Source: Bacillus sp. FJAT-28004 (GTDB taxonomy: Bacteria; Bacillota; Bacilli; Paenibacillales; Paenibacillaceae). Taken from it: DNA of 64,000 nt. The notes beneath the pieces are model-generated. The model did no database searches. It saw only the letters and a list, made by a program, of their open reading frames with translations, and was not told where the DNA came from. Position 1 is the first letter of the stretch, and each line of letters opens with the position of its first letter. Both the position numbers and the translations under genes were made by a program. Of this stretch, positions 53,193-62,286 are shown in pieces. The DNA is taken from NCBI RefSeq assembly GCF_001280845.1, contig NZ_LGHP01000002.1, forward strand, positions 114,552 through 178,551. Reading direction: 5' to 3'.

Positions 53193-54299
53193 ATGGATGA
53201 GGAAATTATGCAATTAGACTATATTCCCGAGATGAGCGCGAACACCGCTTACGGAATAGGCATTATTGGAAGCGGATTTATTATTAAAGAATGTCATCTC
53301 CCCGCTTATCGGGAGGCGGGGTTCCGTGTTGAAGGAATCGCCTCGCGGACAAAGGCGAGCGCAGCGGCTGCGGCGGCCGAATTCGGCATCCCGAAGGTGT
53401 ATGATTCGGTTCGAGAGCTGCTTGAGGACCCTGCGATCGACATTGTTGATATTGCCGTTCCGCCTCATATTCAACCGGAACTGATCGTCATGGCGGCAAA
53501 AGCAGGCAAGCATATTCTGGCGCAAAAGCCGCTCGCTTCGACTTATCAGGAAGCGGTTGATGTCGTGGGTATTTGCCGTGAGGCGGGCGTCCACCTGATC
53601 GTCAACCAGAACGGGAGGTTTGATCCGGCGGTTATGGCCACAAAGGATTTGCTTCGGAAAGGTTTTGTTGGCAAGCCGGTTTATGCCACGATCGAAATGC
53701 GCTACAAGCCGCATTGGCAGGAGTATCAGAAGAAGTACGAACGATTGATGTTTCTATTCATGAGCATTCATCATTTGGATCAATTCCGCTACTGGTTCGG
53801 GGCGCCGGATCGCTTGTTCGCCAGCGCGATTCCTCATCCGGAGGGCAGCTCCCGCGGTGAATACGCATCCTCGTATATCTTGGAATACGACACCGGGATG
53901 CTGGCGTCGGCATGGGATGACGGTTTTACTTGGGACAAGGAAGGGTTTGGTGTTTTCTATAAAATCGAAGGCACAGAAGGAGTCATCCGGCTTAACATCG
54001 GTTGGCCCTCTGGCGGTCCGAGCCAGATGTCCTATTTATCCAGAAAACCGGATTCCCGTTGGCAATCGCCGAAGCTTGAAGGAAGCTGGTTCCCTGGAGC
54101 CTTCAAATATACAATGAACGAAATGTTCCGCTCGCTGTCGACCGGCGAGGAGTCGTTCATCAGTGGACGGAACAATCTGGGGACGATGGCTATGATGGAA
54201 GCCTGCTACATATCGCTTAAAGAAAAACGCTCGATTTCAATTGCGGAAACGGTTACATCCGCTACATCGAATATACGAAGGAGTGGAAATGATGCCTAA
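53193..54299 (+). CDS. Gfo/Idh/MocA family oxidoreductase
   Basis: A 368-residue NAD(P)-dependent dehydrogenase. The Rossmann start is GIIGSGFIIKECHLPAYREAG, with the catalytic motif EKP replaced by AQKP in ILAQKPLAST, where the Lys is kept. The substrate domain includes MSIHHLDQFRYWFG, which supplies the His of the family. Substrates are typically inositols or cyclic sugars and their derivatives. A gaggag site lies upstream of the ATG. The 3' end overlaps the SDR gene by eleven bases. Confidence 0.85.
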   Translation: MDEEIMQLDYIPEMSANTAYGIGIIGSGFIIKECHLPAYREAGFRVEGIASRTKASAAAAAAEFGIPKVYDSVRELLEDPAIDIVDIAVPPHIQPELIVMAAKAGKHILAQKPLASTYQEAVDVVGICREAGVHLIVNQNGRFDPAVMATKDLLRKGFVGKPVYATIEMRYKPHWQEYQKKYERLMFLFMSIHHLDQFRYWFGAPDRLFASAIPHPEGSSRGEYASSYILEYDTGMLASAWDDGFTWDKEGFGVFYKIEGTEGVIRLNIGWPSGGPSQMSYLSRKPDSRWQSPKLEGSWFPGAFKYTMNEMFRSLSTGEESFISGRNNLGTMAMMEACYISLKEKRSISIAETVTSATSNIRRSGNDA

Positions 54300-55065
54300 A
54301 AACGCCATAATCGTAGGGGGCACGAGCGGTATCGGTCTGGCGACAGCCAAGCTTTTTTTGGAAAAAGGCATAAATGTCGCCGTCATCGGAAGAGACGTGC
54401 AGAAAGCGAATGCGGCCCAAGACGAACTGATGGCGCATTCGACTGAACACGCTACCGTCCGCTCGTTCAGCGGAGACGCCTCAGACTATGCAACGATTGC
54501 AGCAATCTATGAACAATTGATGGAAAGCTGGGAGACATTGGACATACTCGTTCACGTCGCCGGAATCAGCGGGCGAAGATGGGGGGACGGTCCACTCCAC
54601 GAGTGTACCGTAGAGGGCTGGAATATGGTCATGAACAACAATCTGAACAGTGTGTACTACAGCAATCAGCTGGCTCTGCGCATCATGAAGAAACAGCAAT
54701 TTGGGGCGATCGTGAACATTTCGTCCATTCTCGGTATGCTGGGGACGCAGGATCATTTTACCACACACGCTTACGCAGCGAGCCGAGGGGCGGTCATCTC
54801 GATGAGCCGCTCGGCAGCGGTCTATTATGCCAAGGACGGAATCCGAATCAACACGGTATGTCCGGGGCTTCTGGATACGCCAATGTCGCAGCGAGCAGTC
54901 ACGAACGATGAAATTCGGGATGCGCTGACGTTTTACCAGCCACTCGCCCCGCATGTGGGTTACCCGCAGGACGTTGCGGCGGCCATCGCGTTTCTAGCTT
55001 CGGACGAAGCGAAGTTCATTACGGGAATTGCACTTCCGGTGGACGGCGGATGGCTCGCCCAATAA
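54289..55065 (+). CDS. Short-chain dehydrogenase/reductase
   Basis: A 258-residue classical SDR. It has the cofactor motif VGGTSGIGLAT, the ISGRRWG segment in place of NNAG, a catalytic Ser in VNISSILGM, and the YAASRGA motif in which Tyr is followed by SR, so the usual YxxxK Lys is replaced by Arg. This substitution is unusual and may lower or change the activity. It ends with the GIALPVDGGW tail that is standard for the family. Adjacent ATGs at 54289 and 54292 follow cgaaggag. It is coupled to the dehydrogenase gene upstream. Confidence 0.83.
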   Translation: MMPKNAIIVGGTSGIGLATAKLFLEKGINVAVIGRDVQKANAAQDELMAHSTEHATVRSFSGDASDYATIAAIYEQLMESWETLDILVHVAGISGRRWGDGPLHECTVEGWNMVMNNNLNSVYYSNQLALRIMKKQQFGAIVNISSILGMLGTQDHFTTHAYAASRGAVISMSRSAAVYYAKDGIRINTVCPGLLDTPMSQRAVTNDEIRDALTFYQPLAPHVGYPQDVAAAIAFLASDEAKFITGIALPVDGGWLAQ

Positions 55066-55096
55066 GTTGATGTATATCTAGAAAGGGAGATGAAGA

Positions 55097-55882
55097 ATGA
55101 GCAATACGAATCACGATTTTGAATATGTCAGCAATTACTTGGATGGTGTTCGGCAGGTCATCGAAAAAATCGAAACGTTTCAAATGGACGCCATCGACCG
55201 GGCTGTCGACATTTGCATGAACAGTATGGTCAACAACAATGTCGTCCATTTGTTCGGCAGCGGTCATTCCCGCATGGCAGTCGAAGAGATGTATCCGCGG
55301 TACGGAAGCTTTGCCGGCTTTCATCCCATGGTGGAGCTGTCTCTTACGAATCATCATGCAGTCGTCGGCTCTAATGGGCAGCGGCAGGCGATGTATCTGG
55401 AAAATGTGGAAGGCTTCGGGAAAGTGATTGCATCAAATTTTCATTACGGGAAGCATGACAGCATCATCGTGTTCTCCCACAGTGGGACAGGCAAAGTCGT
55501 TGTCGAAATTGCCCAGGAGATGAAAGATCGGGGCATTCCGATTATCGCTGTGACCTCCCTGGCGCATAGTGAGCTGTCCCCGGCTAAACATTCTTCCGGA
55601 AAGAAGCTCTATGAATTGGCCGATGTCGTTATCGACAACTGTGCGATTCCCGGGGATGCCATGGTGAAGATCGAAAATCTGGAGACGCCGGTAGGCCCCG
55701 TTTCCACTATTGGCAACACCGTCATCGTTAATCTGATCAAATGCAAGATTGCACACAAGTTGACTGAGCTGGGCCGACCGCCGAAGGTGCTCACGAGCGC
55801 CCTTGTCGTCGGGGAAGAGAAGGCCAAGCAGTTGTTCGAAGGATCGTATGAAGATTATTGGGCGAAAACCCGTTATCTGTAA
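55097..55882 (+). CDS. SIS domain protein (UPF0309-like)
   Basis: A 261-residue sugar-isomerase-fold protein. The phosphosugar-binding loops VHLFGSGHSRMAVEEM and IIVFSHSGTGKVVVE are clear; the rest fits the UPF0309 family of single-SIS proteins. These bind phosphosugars and act as isomerases or sensors. In this cluster it is the only obvious phosphosugar protein, which hints that an intermediate becomes phosphorylated although no kinase is encoded here. An aaagggagatg site precedes the ATG. Confidence 0.83.
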   Translation: MSNTNHDFEYVSNYLDGVRQVIEKIETFQMDAIDRAVDICMNSMVNNNVVHLFGSGHSRMAVEEMYPRYGSFAGFHPMVELSLTNHHAVVGSNGQRQAMYLENVEGFGKVIASNFHYGKHDSIIVFSHSGTGKVVVEIAQEMKDRGIPIIAVTSLAHSELSPAKHSSGKKLYELADVVIDNCAIPGDAMVKIENLETPVGPVSTIGNTVIVNLIKCKIAHKLTELGRPPKVLTSALVVGEEKAKQLFEGSYEDYWAKTRYL

Positions 55883-55976
55883 ACGTAAGCGGGCCGGTGC
55901 AATCGGCGCAGCCATCAGAAGGCTATATCATCGTTGTCAGTCATATTTAACGAAACCATTCGAGGAGTGATGAAGG

Positions 55977-56822
55977 ATGAAACTGGGTTGCATCAATTCG
56001 GCTTGGTTCGAATCGGACGTTGAATATTTTGAAGGGATCAACAGGATTAAGGAAATTGGCTTCGATACGATTGATATTTTTCCTGACTTTTCATTCAAGT
56101 CCTACGATTTGAAACGTATCAAGAAGATGTGCGAGGAGAGAAACATGCCGATTTCCTCGATGGTCTCTGCTTATCCGGAGCTGATCTCGCTGGAGGAGCA
56201 TGTCCGCAGGTACGCGATCGATTCCTACAAGCGGCTGCTGGATATGGGCGTCTATCTGGACGCGAGAAATCTGCTGATCGTTCTCGGAGAATACATCTGG
56301 GAGAAAAATGTGATCAAACCCGAGCAGCAGTGGCGGCAGGCCGTCGAGGCTGCGAAAGAATTGTCCGACTACGCAGCTAAATGTGAGATGAACGTGCTTG
56401 TCGAATTGGAGCCGTTTACCTATTCGCTGGTTAACGACATCGACACGATGGAGAAGTTTCTCCAAGACGTCGACAAGCCCAACTGCCTGGCCAATGTTGA
56501 TCTTGGCCATCTGCACGTCCAGGGTGTTCCCGCTGCTGAGATCGCGCGACTGAAAGGGAAAATCGGCGGCGTTCATCTGTCCGACAACGACGGCATCGTT
56601 CACAACGATTGGCCGACTGGACGAGGCAACGCGGATCTGGAAGGGTATTTGAAAGTGCTGCACGAATGCGGATACGACGATGTGGTATCCATTGAGCTTG
56701 AATTTGCCGATAATCCGGATCAAATCATTGAATGGGTGACCGAAGCGTACGACCGGACGGCCGAATTAATGGATCAATTAGAGCTTCGGTCATTAGCAAA
56801 GATAGGGAAGGTAATGGGATGA
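55977..56822 (+). CDS. Sugar phosphate isomerase/epimerase (AP endonuclease 2 fold)
   Basis: A 281-residue TIM-barrel protein of the xylose-isomerase-like family. Metal-binding positions are expected in the LVELEPF strand, in ANVDLGHLHVQG and in GGVHLSDND, and the last acidic ligand in VSIELEF. Such enzymes epimerise or dehydrate ketoses and inosose-type intermediates. The ATG follows gaggagtga. It ends with an ATGA overlap with the next gene, so both are coupled. Confidence 0.84.
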   Translation: MKLGCINSAWFESDVEYFEGINRIKEIGFDTIDIFPDFSFKSYDLKRIKKMCEERNMPISSMVSAYPELISLEEHVRRYAIDSYKRLLDMGVYLDARNLLIVLGEYIWEKNVIKPEQQWRQAVEAAKELSDYAAKCEMNVLVELEPFTYSLVNDIDTMEKFLQDVDKPNCLANVDLGHLHVQGVPAAEIARLKGKIGGVHLSDNDGIVHNDWPTGRGNADLEGYLKVLHECGYDDVVSIELEFADNPDQIIEWVTEAYDRTAELMDQLELRSLAKIGKVMG

Positions 56823-58318
56823 ATCATAACCATAAAGAGCTGGTCGTGTCCCGTACTGCAGGGACGTCGGTCACTTTCATCGTAGATCAGCCTGCGGACT
56901 GGCTGGTACTTGAGTTCGATTACGAGCGCGAGCACACATGGCGGACCTTGAATCTGTTCGACCCGCATGGGGCTGTTCGCGCATCGCATCTGGACTGCTA
57001 TAACGGTAAAAAGATTGCCATTCACAACGATTCTACACTCTGCAGTTATTTGACTGTACCGGGTGCCATACTGGAAGGCAGTTGGCGTATCGAATTCGTC
57101 GATAACTTCGAGCCCACGGAACAATCGTTCAAGCTTTCGGTGAAGAGCGGCAGCGGACCGCTATTGGATGATGTTGCAGCAACATTCGGAGAACGCCAAT
57201 TCTGGACGGATGATACCGGAGCCAAGGCGCATTACGAGCTGCATCATTATGACTGGGAGGCATGCAAAGAGAAAGGAGCCCGCTGGTACAAGGGGGATTT
57301 TCATACGCACACGATTCTCTCCGACGGGAAAATGACACCTGAGCAAAATATGGAGCAGGCCGAAGTTATGGGTTTGGATTTTTTCGTCGCCACTGATCAT
57401 AACCTGTTCTCGACCTGCTGGCCGGTGGGGAACGTGCTTGTCATTCCCGGCATCGAATTTACATCCGATTACGGACATTGGAATGGGCTGGGGCTCCGCC
57501 AGTGGATCGACTGGCGATACCGCGCGGCCGATGGCGGCATCGGCACACAAGAAGGGATGAACCGGGTCATGGCCGAAGCCGGCTTGCAGGGGGCTCTGCG
57601 TTCGGTCAATCATCCGATGCTGGTGCCTTGGGCTTGGATGTATGAGGAAACACCACTCCTCGAGTTCGATACGATTGAAATCTGGAACGATCCGACCTAC
57701 CATAGTAATCCCATTGCGACTGAGAAGGCATTGAAGCTGTGGAACGCCTGCTGGAACGAAGGCTGGCGTATTACGGGGATCGGCGGCTCCGATTCGCACA
57801 TGCTGCCGACTGAAAGTTATGGGGAGAACAACCTGCCATCGCTCATCGGCGATCCCGCTACATACGTTTATGCGGACTGTTTATCTGCCGTTGCGATTCT
57901 GGAAGCCGTGAAGGCTGGCCGCGTCTATGTATCGCGCGGACCCGTGTTGGATATCGCGGTTACCGTGGGCCATCAGGTCTTCTTGCCTGGAAGCGATCTG
58001 ACGGACGTGGTTCGGCAATCGGCGGTAGGCGTCTTACACGGCAGGCTCACGGTGTCGAACTTGTCCGAAGGCGTGCTGCATGTCATCGAAAACGGTGAGG
58101 AGATCGGAACTCGCGAGATAACAGACAAAGACAGAAATTTCGATTTTGACCTGAATTGGAAAGATGCGGATTATGTCTGGAGAAGATTCGAGCTGCGCAA
58201 ACCATCCGGCGAGCTGCTGGCCTTTACCAATCCGTTCTTCTGCGGAGCCAAGCGGCCGGAGATCGCAACCTGGAAGCAGCTTCTGGACAAAGCGGCATTC
58301 GAGAGTCCGATCAACTAG
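56819..58318 (+). CDS. CehA/McbA family PHP-domain metallohydrolase
   Basis: A 499-residue hydrolase. The first about 155 residues form a beta-rich domain (TFIVDQPADWLVLEFDYE onwards). The PHP metallo-hydrolase domain follows with GDFHTHTILSDG, FFVATDHN and GGSDSH as metal-binding motifs. Related CehA/McbA proteins hydrolyse carbamate or phosphoester bonds. No signal peptide is seen, so it acts in the cytoplasm. A frame from 56732 is open, but the ATG at 56819 overlaps the previous stop and is the natural start. This is the second metal-dependent hydrolase in the cluster and is unrelated to the Php-like one. Confidence 0.82.
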   Translation: MNHNHKELVVSRTAGTSVTFIVDQPADWLVLEFDYEREHTWRTLNLFDPHGAVRASHLDCYNGKKIAIHNDSTLCSYLTVPGAILEGSWRIEFVDNFEPTEQSFKLSVKSGSGPLLDDVAATFGERQFWTDDTGAKAHYELHHYDWEACKEKGARWYKGDFHTHTILSDGKMTPEQNMEQAEVMGLDFFVATDHNLFSTCWPVGNVLVIPGIEFTSDYGHWNGLGLRQWIDWRYRAADGGIGTQEGMNRVMAEAGLQGALRSVNHPMLVPWAWMYEETPLLEFDTIEIWNDPTYHSNPIATEKALKLWNACWNEGWRITGIGGSDSHMLPTESYGENNLPSLIGDPATYVYADCLSAVAILEAVKAGRVYVSRGPVLDIAVTVGHQVFLPGSDLTDVVRQSAVGVLHGRLTVSNLSEGVLHVIENGEEIGTREITDKDRNFDFDLNWKDADYVWRRFELRKPSGELLAFTNPFFCGAKRPEIATWKQLLDKAAFESPIN

Positions 58319-58327
58319 TTGCACCAT

Positions 58328-59191
58328 ATGAATGTGGATCAGCTTCTGTTCCTGTCGCTGCTGCTTGTCATCGGTTCCGGGTTGTTAAATGCGATATGCG
58401 GCTACCTGACAAAAAAAAGCATGAATAAAGGGGTATTTCTCGGTTCCATGATCGTCGTTGCATCGGTTCTGTTGACGCCGCATCTGTTAATGGAGTTGGT
58501 ACGGTCGGACCTTCCGGCGAAAGCTTACGCCCTGCTCGCGCTTTCCATGATGATTCAGGTTATGAACGGTTATTTGCTTTCCAAGGCTTATATGCTCGGT
58601 GACCTGTCCCAGGTTTATCCCATTATGCGGGGGACCGGCGTCATTCTTATTCCGATCATTGGCGTGTTGTTTCTTGGCGAAACACTGAGCCTATGGGGCT
58701 GGGCTGGCGTGGCTGGCATTGCATGCGGCATCTTTATGCTCAGCGGCTGGAATCCGCGGGCGCGCGATCATTTGACGCTGCGTCCGGTGCTCGCTGCATT
58801 CCAGGTTGGGCTTTGCATAACTTGCTATACCATCGTCGACAAAATGGCGCTGGCCTACATCTCGCCGCTGTCGCTGCTGCAGATCGGAAATTTCGGATTC
58901 CTGCTGGTCTTTCTACGGCCTCTGTGCAAGTGGGGATTGGTGCGTCAGGAGTGGTCAGTCAATTGGAAATTCATTTTGATTGCCGCGCTTTTCTCGCCAG
59001 CCTCCTATCTGTTGTTCCTGATTGCGATGGACATGGCGCCGGTATCCCGCTTAGCCCCGATCCGCGAGATCGGAACCGTGTTCGCGACTTTGCTCGGCGT
59101 TTGGCTGCTGAAGGAAAAGCAGGGCTGGCGGCGGTTAGTGACTTCAGTTATGATCGCCACGGGAATCGTGATCATCGGTCTGAGCGGCTGA
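58328..59191 (+). CDS. EamA/DMT family transporter
   Basis: A 287-residue membrane protein with about ten helices in two EamA repeats. The second repeat holds APIREIGTVFATLLGVWLLKEKQGWRR, a clear EamA pattern, and the first has QVYPIMRGTGVILIPIIGVLFLGE. Members export or import small metabolites. A TTG at 58319 directly after the previous stop is an alternative start; neither has a good ribosome-binding site. Its presence in addition to the ABC importer may mean that the cluster takes up a second, smaller compound or exports a by-product. Confidence 0.82.
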   Translation: MNVDQLLFLSLLLVIGSGLLNAICGYLTKKSMNKGVFLGSMIVVASVLLTPHLLMELVRSDLPAKAYALLALSMMIQVMNGYLLSKAYMLGDLSQVYPIMRGTGVILIPIIGVLFLGETLSLWGWAGVAGIACGIFMLSGWNPRARDHLTLRPVLAAFQVGLCITCYTIVDKMALAYISPLSLLQIGNFGFLLVFLRPLCKWGLVRQEWSVNWKFILIAALFSPASYLLFLIAMDMAPVSRLAPIREIGTVFATLLGVWLLKEKQGWRRLVTSVMIATGIVIIGLSG

Positions 59192-59288
59192 ATTTTTATG
59201 TAGTACGAGTGGAACGGCCCATGAAAAAATCATTTTACGTTTCGTTTGAATGGTTAGAACTACAATAAAAAAAATGAGGTGCTTCACT

Positions 59289-60371
59289 ATGCGTTTTTAT
59301 TTGATTGGCGCGGGCGTAATTGGGCGTACCCATGCCGAAGCTATCCGTAAGCTTGCGCCCCGGGAAGGCTGCGAGATTAAAGTCGCAGACCCGAGTCCAC
59401 AGGCGCTGTCCGGCTTTGCCGAGCTTTATCCCGAGGCGCAGACCTTCACCGACGCGCAGACGATGCTGGCAGAAGAAGCCAATGACGACGATATCGTCAT
59501 TGTCGGTACGCCGCCTTTCACGCACTGCAAGCTGTCGCGGATGGGACTGGAATCTGGACGCCACGTCTTGTGCGAAAAGCCATTTGTCATGAATGCCGAG
59601 GAAGCGAAGGAGCTGTTGGAGGTGGCCAAGCAGCATAACCGGCTGATCGGATGCTGCAGCGTCCGCTTCCTCGGTCTGCCCAAGATGGACGAAGTCAAAA
59701 AGCTGCTGCATTCCCGCGCGCTAGGCGATATTTACAAAGTCACCTTCGTATACCGGGGCCAACGGGCACGATCGGGCATCGAATACCAGTCGGAGAGCCG
59801 CTGGTTTCTCGACCGCTCCAAGAGCGCGGGAGGTGTTGGGATGGACTGGGGGCCTTACGATTTTACCGTCATTAATGATTTGTTGTCGCCGGCTTCCATC
59901 GAGGTTGCTGCGGCTTGGACCAGCAAACCGCAGACCGAAGCCGATCCGGTCGATACCATCTATGACGTGGAGGGCCATGTCGGAGCGATGCTGAGCTACC
60001 GCTTGAACGACTCCAGCAAAGTAACGGTTCAGTATGAACGGGCTTCCTGCACGCATGGCGAGGCTTACCATCACGTCGAGATCGAAGGCACGCTCGGAGC
60101 AGTAAGATGGTCGCCGTATTTCGAGTCGGACAACGTGGTGTATACATGCGACAAGAACGGGGAGCCGCTATCAAGCGAGAGCCTGGCCGCGAACGAAAGC
60201 GAATTCGGCTTTATGGATCATCCGGTCCTTTTCTTCGTCCGCAAGGTCAGAGGAGATGTCTCGCAGGCGGTCGTCAACGAGCAGGCGGTTTTCAATTTCT
60301 CCTGTTTGCAGGCTATATACGATTGCGCTGAATCCGGCAAGCCGCAGCGCATAGAGCGCGGACAGATATGA
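59289..60371 (+). CDS. Gfo/Idh/MocA family oxidoreductase (second copy type)
   Basis: A 360-residue dehydrogenase with the Rossmann start FYLIGAGVIGRTHAEAIRKL, the catalytic CEKPFVMNAEEA motif with its Lys and a substrate domain that has GGVGMDWGPYDFTVIND. It is only distantly similar to the dehydrogenase at 53193, so the two should act on different intermediates or positions. A tgaggtg site is seven bases upstream of the ATG at 59289; the frame is open 13 codons further but without such a site. Confidence 0.85.
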   Translation: MRFYLIGAGVIGRTHAEAIRKLAPREGCEIKVADPSPQALSGFAELYPEAQTFTDAQTMLAEEANDDDIVIVGTPPFTHCKLSRMGLESGRHVLCEKPFVMNAEEAKELLEVAKQHNRLIGCCSVRFLGLPKMDEVKKLLHSRALGDIYKVTFVYRGQRARSGIEYQSESRWFLDRSKSAGGVGMDWGPYDFTVINDLLSPASIEVAAAWTSKPQTEADPVDTIYDVEGHVGAMLSYRLNDSSKVTVQYERASCTHGEAYHHVEIEGTLGAVRWSPYFESDNVVYTCDKNGEPLSSESLAANESEFGFMDHPVLFFVRKVRGDVSQAVVNEQAVFNFSCLQAIYDCAESGKPQRIERGQI

Positions 60372-60405
60372 GGCGTGTACGTCTAGCTGAGAGGGGAAGG
60401 GTAAC

Positions 60406-61224
60406 GTGGAAATAAAGGGTTTTTCGACTGGCATGTTCGGTTGGAATGTACAATATTGGAAGCAAGGAAAGGATCCGGTATGGGAGGAAATTTTCCGCGA
60501 ATGCGCTGAAGCGGGACTCGATGCGCTGGAGATTGATGCCGTACCGGAGCAGACGGAGGCAGCCAAAGAGTTAGGGCTCTCGATCTCAGGCACTTATGTA
60601 GGGCTGCCTCTTCACGAGCCGTTCGAAGCCCTCGATATAGTCGGCGGCGTCATGCCGGCGGCAAAGCTGCTTGCGGAAGCCGGTGGCACCGACCTCATCA
60701 TCAATGCCGATCCGAAGGGCGGGTGGGGAGAGCCGCAGCCGAAGACGGAAGAGGAATTTAGGAGGCAGGGCGATAATCTTGCGAGAATCGCCGCCGCGGT
60801 CCGCCCGCTCGGGCTCAAGGTAAGCCTGCATAATCACGCGGCGGACAAGCACAATGCGGAAGGAGACTTGCGCTCTGTCATAGAATACGCTTCGCCGGAA
60901 GTGGGACTCTGCATCGATACCGGTTGGGCCCATGTGGCGGGCTGCGATCCGGTCGGCTGGATCCGGAAATATCCGGAGCGGGTCGCGGCCTTGCATCTGC
61001 GAAACCAGAACGGGGACATTCCGACGGAGGATATCCTTGCTGGCGAGATCGATATGCGCGATTTGATCGCTGCTCTCGCGGAAATCGATTATAAGGGCTG
61101 GCTGTCCTTCGAGCTGTGGCACCGCGAGGATACGCATCCGCAGCGCACGCTGGCGGAAGACACAAAGCTGTCGATCGAGGGCCTGAAGCGCTGGATTGCG
61201 GAGTTTGAGAGCAATCGAAAATGA
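60406..61224 (+). CDS. Sugar phosphate isomerase/epimerase (second TIM barrel)
   Basis: A 272-residue TIM-barrel protein of the xylose-isomerase-like family. Metal sites are expected around SLHNHAADKH, GLCIDTGWAHVAG, ALHLRNQNG and SFELWHRED. It shares fold and motif order with the gene at 55977 but little detailed sequence, and could be a hydroxypyruvate- or inosose-type isomerase. The start is a GTG with gaggggaaggg upstream. It closes the GC-rich part of the cluster. Confidence 0.84.
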   Translation: MEIKGFSTGMFGWNVQYWKQGKDPVWEEIFRECAEAGLDALEIDAVPEQTEAAKELGLSISGTYVGLPLHEPFEALDIVGGVMPAAKLLAEAGGTDLIINADPKGGWGEPQPKTEEEFRRQGDNLARIAAAVRPLGLKVSLHNHAADKHNAEGDLRSVIEYASPEVGLCIDTGWAHVAGCDPVGWIRKYPERVAALHLRNQNGDIPTEDILAGEIDMRDLIAALAEIDYKGWLSFELWHREDTHPQRTLAEDTKLSIEGLKRWIAEFESNRK

Positions 61225-61260
61225 ACAGGCATGGATAACTGTTAAGATCCAGTCTCTAGT

Positions 61261-61274
61261 TGAAAGCGCTTATG
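61261..61274 (+). promoter_or_regulatory. Candidate cre (CcpA) site before the ABC importer
   Basis: The sequence tgaaagcgcttatg fits TGWAANCGNTNWCA at twelve of fourteen positions and has the central palindrome aagcgctt. It lies 40 bases upstream of the first permease gene and would give glucose repression of the importer. Confidence 0.5.
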
Positions 61275-61300
61275 TTTATGAATAGGGGAGGGGTTTTCAG

Positions 61301-62266
61301 GTGGATACATTTAAAAGCACGATGCATGATGGGACGCTAAATCAAAAAAAACGAAAAAGCTTAAAGGCACATAATATTCATGTGCTGTATTTGTTTCTGC
61401 TCCCCGCCATTGTCCTTACCGTTATATTTGCCTATTTGCCGATGTTCTCTAATTACATTGCATTCTTAGACTATGATTTCAATAAGGGATGGTTCGGCTT
61501 CGGCAGCAAATTTATTGGATTTGACAATTTCGAAAAGTTTTTGAATGATCCCGGTTTTTATCAGTTGATGGGAAGAACGCTGCTGTACAGTGTAACCATG
61601 ATGCTTGCAACGTTTCCGGCCCCGCTTATTTTAGCGTTGATGCTGAATGAATTGCGGAGTGAGCGCTTCAGGAAACTGGTGCAGACCTCGTCCTATATCC
61701 CGCATTTTGTATCGTGGGTAACGGTTGCGGGTTTGTTTTACATGTTTCTAACCGTCGATCCTACCGGGCTTGTCAATAATATTCGTCAATTGATCGACCC
61801 GGAGGCAACACGTATTTCTTATATGCAGGACTCAAATAACTTTCTTTCGGTTCTCGTGATTTCGGAGGTTTGGAAAGAAACGGGTTGGGGAACGATCCTC
61901 TATCTCGCGGCACTCACCAGCATTGACCCGCAGCAGTACGAGGCGGCGCAGGTGGATGGAGCAAGCCGGTTCCAGCGTTTGCTGTATATCACGCTCCCGG
62001 GATTAGTTCCAACGATGTGCATCCTTCTTATTTTCTCGTTGAGCGGACTGTTCGCAACAAATTTTGACCAAGTCTTCAACTTGCAAAATAAGATGATCCG
62101 ATTAGATACGGATACGATAGGCGTATACACCTATTACCAAGGATTGGTGAGCGGACAGTATGCTTATTCCGCCGCGGTCGGTCTGTTTCAGGGGCTGATA
62201 GCCTTTGTTCTAATTATGGTTACAAATTATACGACGAAGCGCCTTAGTAACGTAGGCATCATTTAA
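61301..62266 (+). CDS. Sugar ABC transporter permease (LplB-like)
   Basis: A 321-residue permease with six predicted helices. The N-terminal FLLPAIVLTVIFAYLPMFSNYIAF and the EAA loop DPQQYEAAQVDGASRFQRLLYITLPGL are typical for LplB-type polysaccharide or oligosaccharide importers. The start is a GTG with ggggagggg eight bases before it. Base composition drops sharply from the preceding gene to this one, so the importer may have another origin than the enzymes upstream. Confidence 0.9.
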   Translation: MDTFKSTMHDGTLNQKKRKSLKAHNIHVLYLFLLPAIVLTVIFAYLPMFSNYIAFLDYDFNKGWFGFGSKFIGFDNFEKFLNDPGFYQLMGRTLLYSVTMMLATFPAPLILALMLNELRSERFRKLVQTSSYIPHFVSWVTVAGLFYMFLTVDPTGLVNNIRQLIDPEATRISYMQDSNNFLSVLVISEVWKETGWGTILYLAALTSIDPQQYEAAQVDGASRFQRLLYITLPGLVPTMCILLIFSLSGLFATNFDQVFNLQNKMIRLDTDTIGVYTYYQGLVSGQYAYSAAVGLFQGLIAFVLIMVTNYTTKRLSNVGII

Positions 62267-62286
62267 GGGCAGGGGGGGCTTGAAAA

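Noticed and set aside
53214..53714. 166-codon minus-strand frame opposite the first Gfo/Idh gene
   Set aside because: The plus frame contains the Rossmann and lysine motifs. The minus frame has no such signal.
56091..56723. 210-codon minus-strand frame
   Set aside because: It is antisense to the TIM-barrel isomerase gene, which has motifs, a ribosome-binding site and coupling. Long antisense frames are expected in this GC-rich block.
57161..57799. 212-codon minus-strand frame
   Set aside because: It is antisense to the PHP-domain hydrolase, where metal-binding motifs fix the true frame. No ribosome-binding site or family signal was seen.
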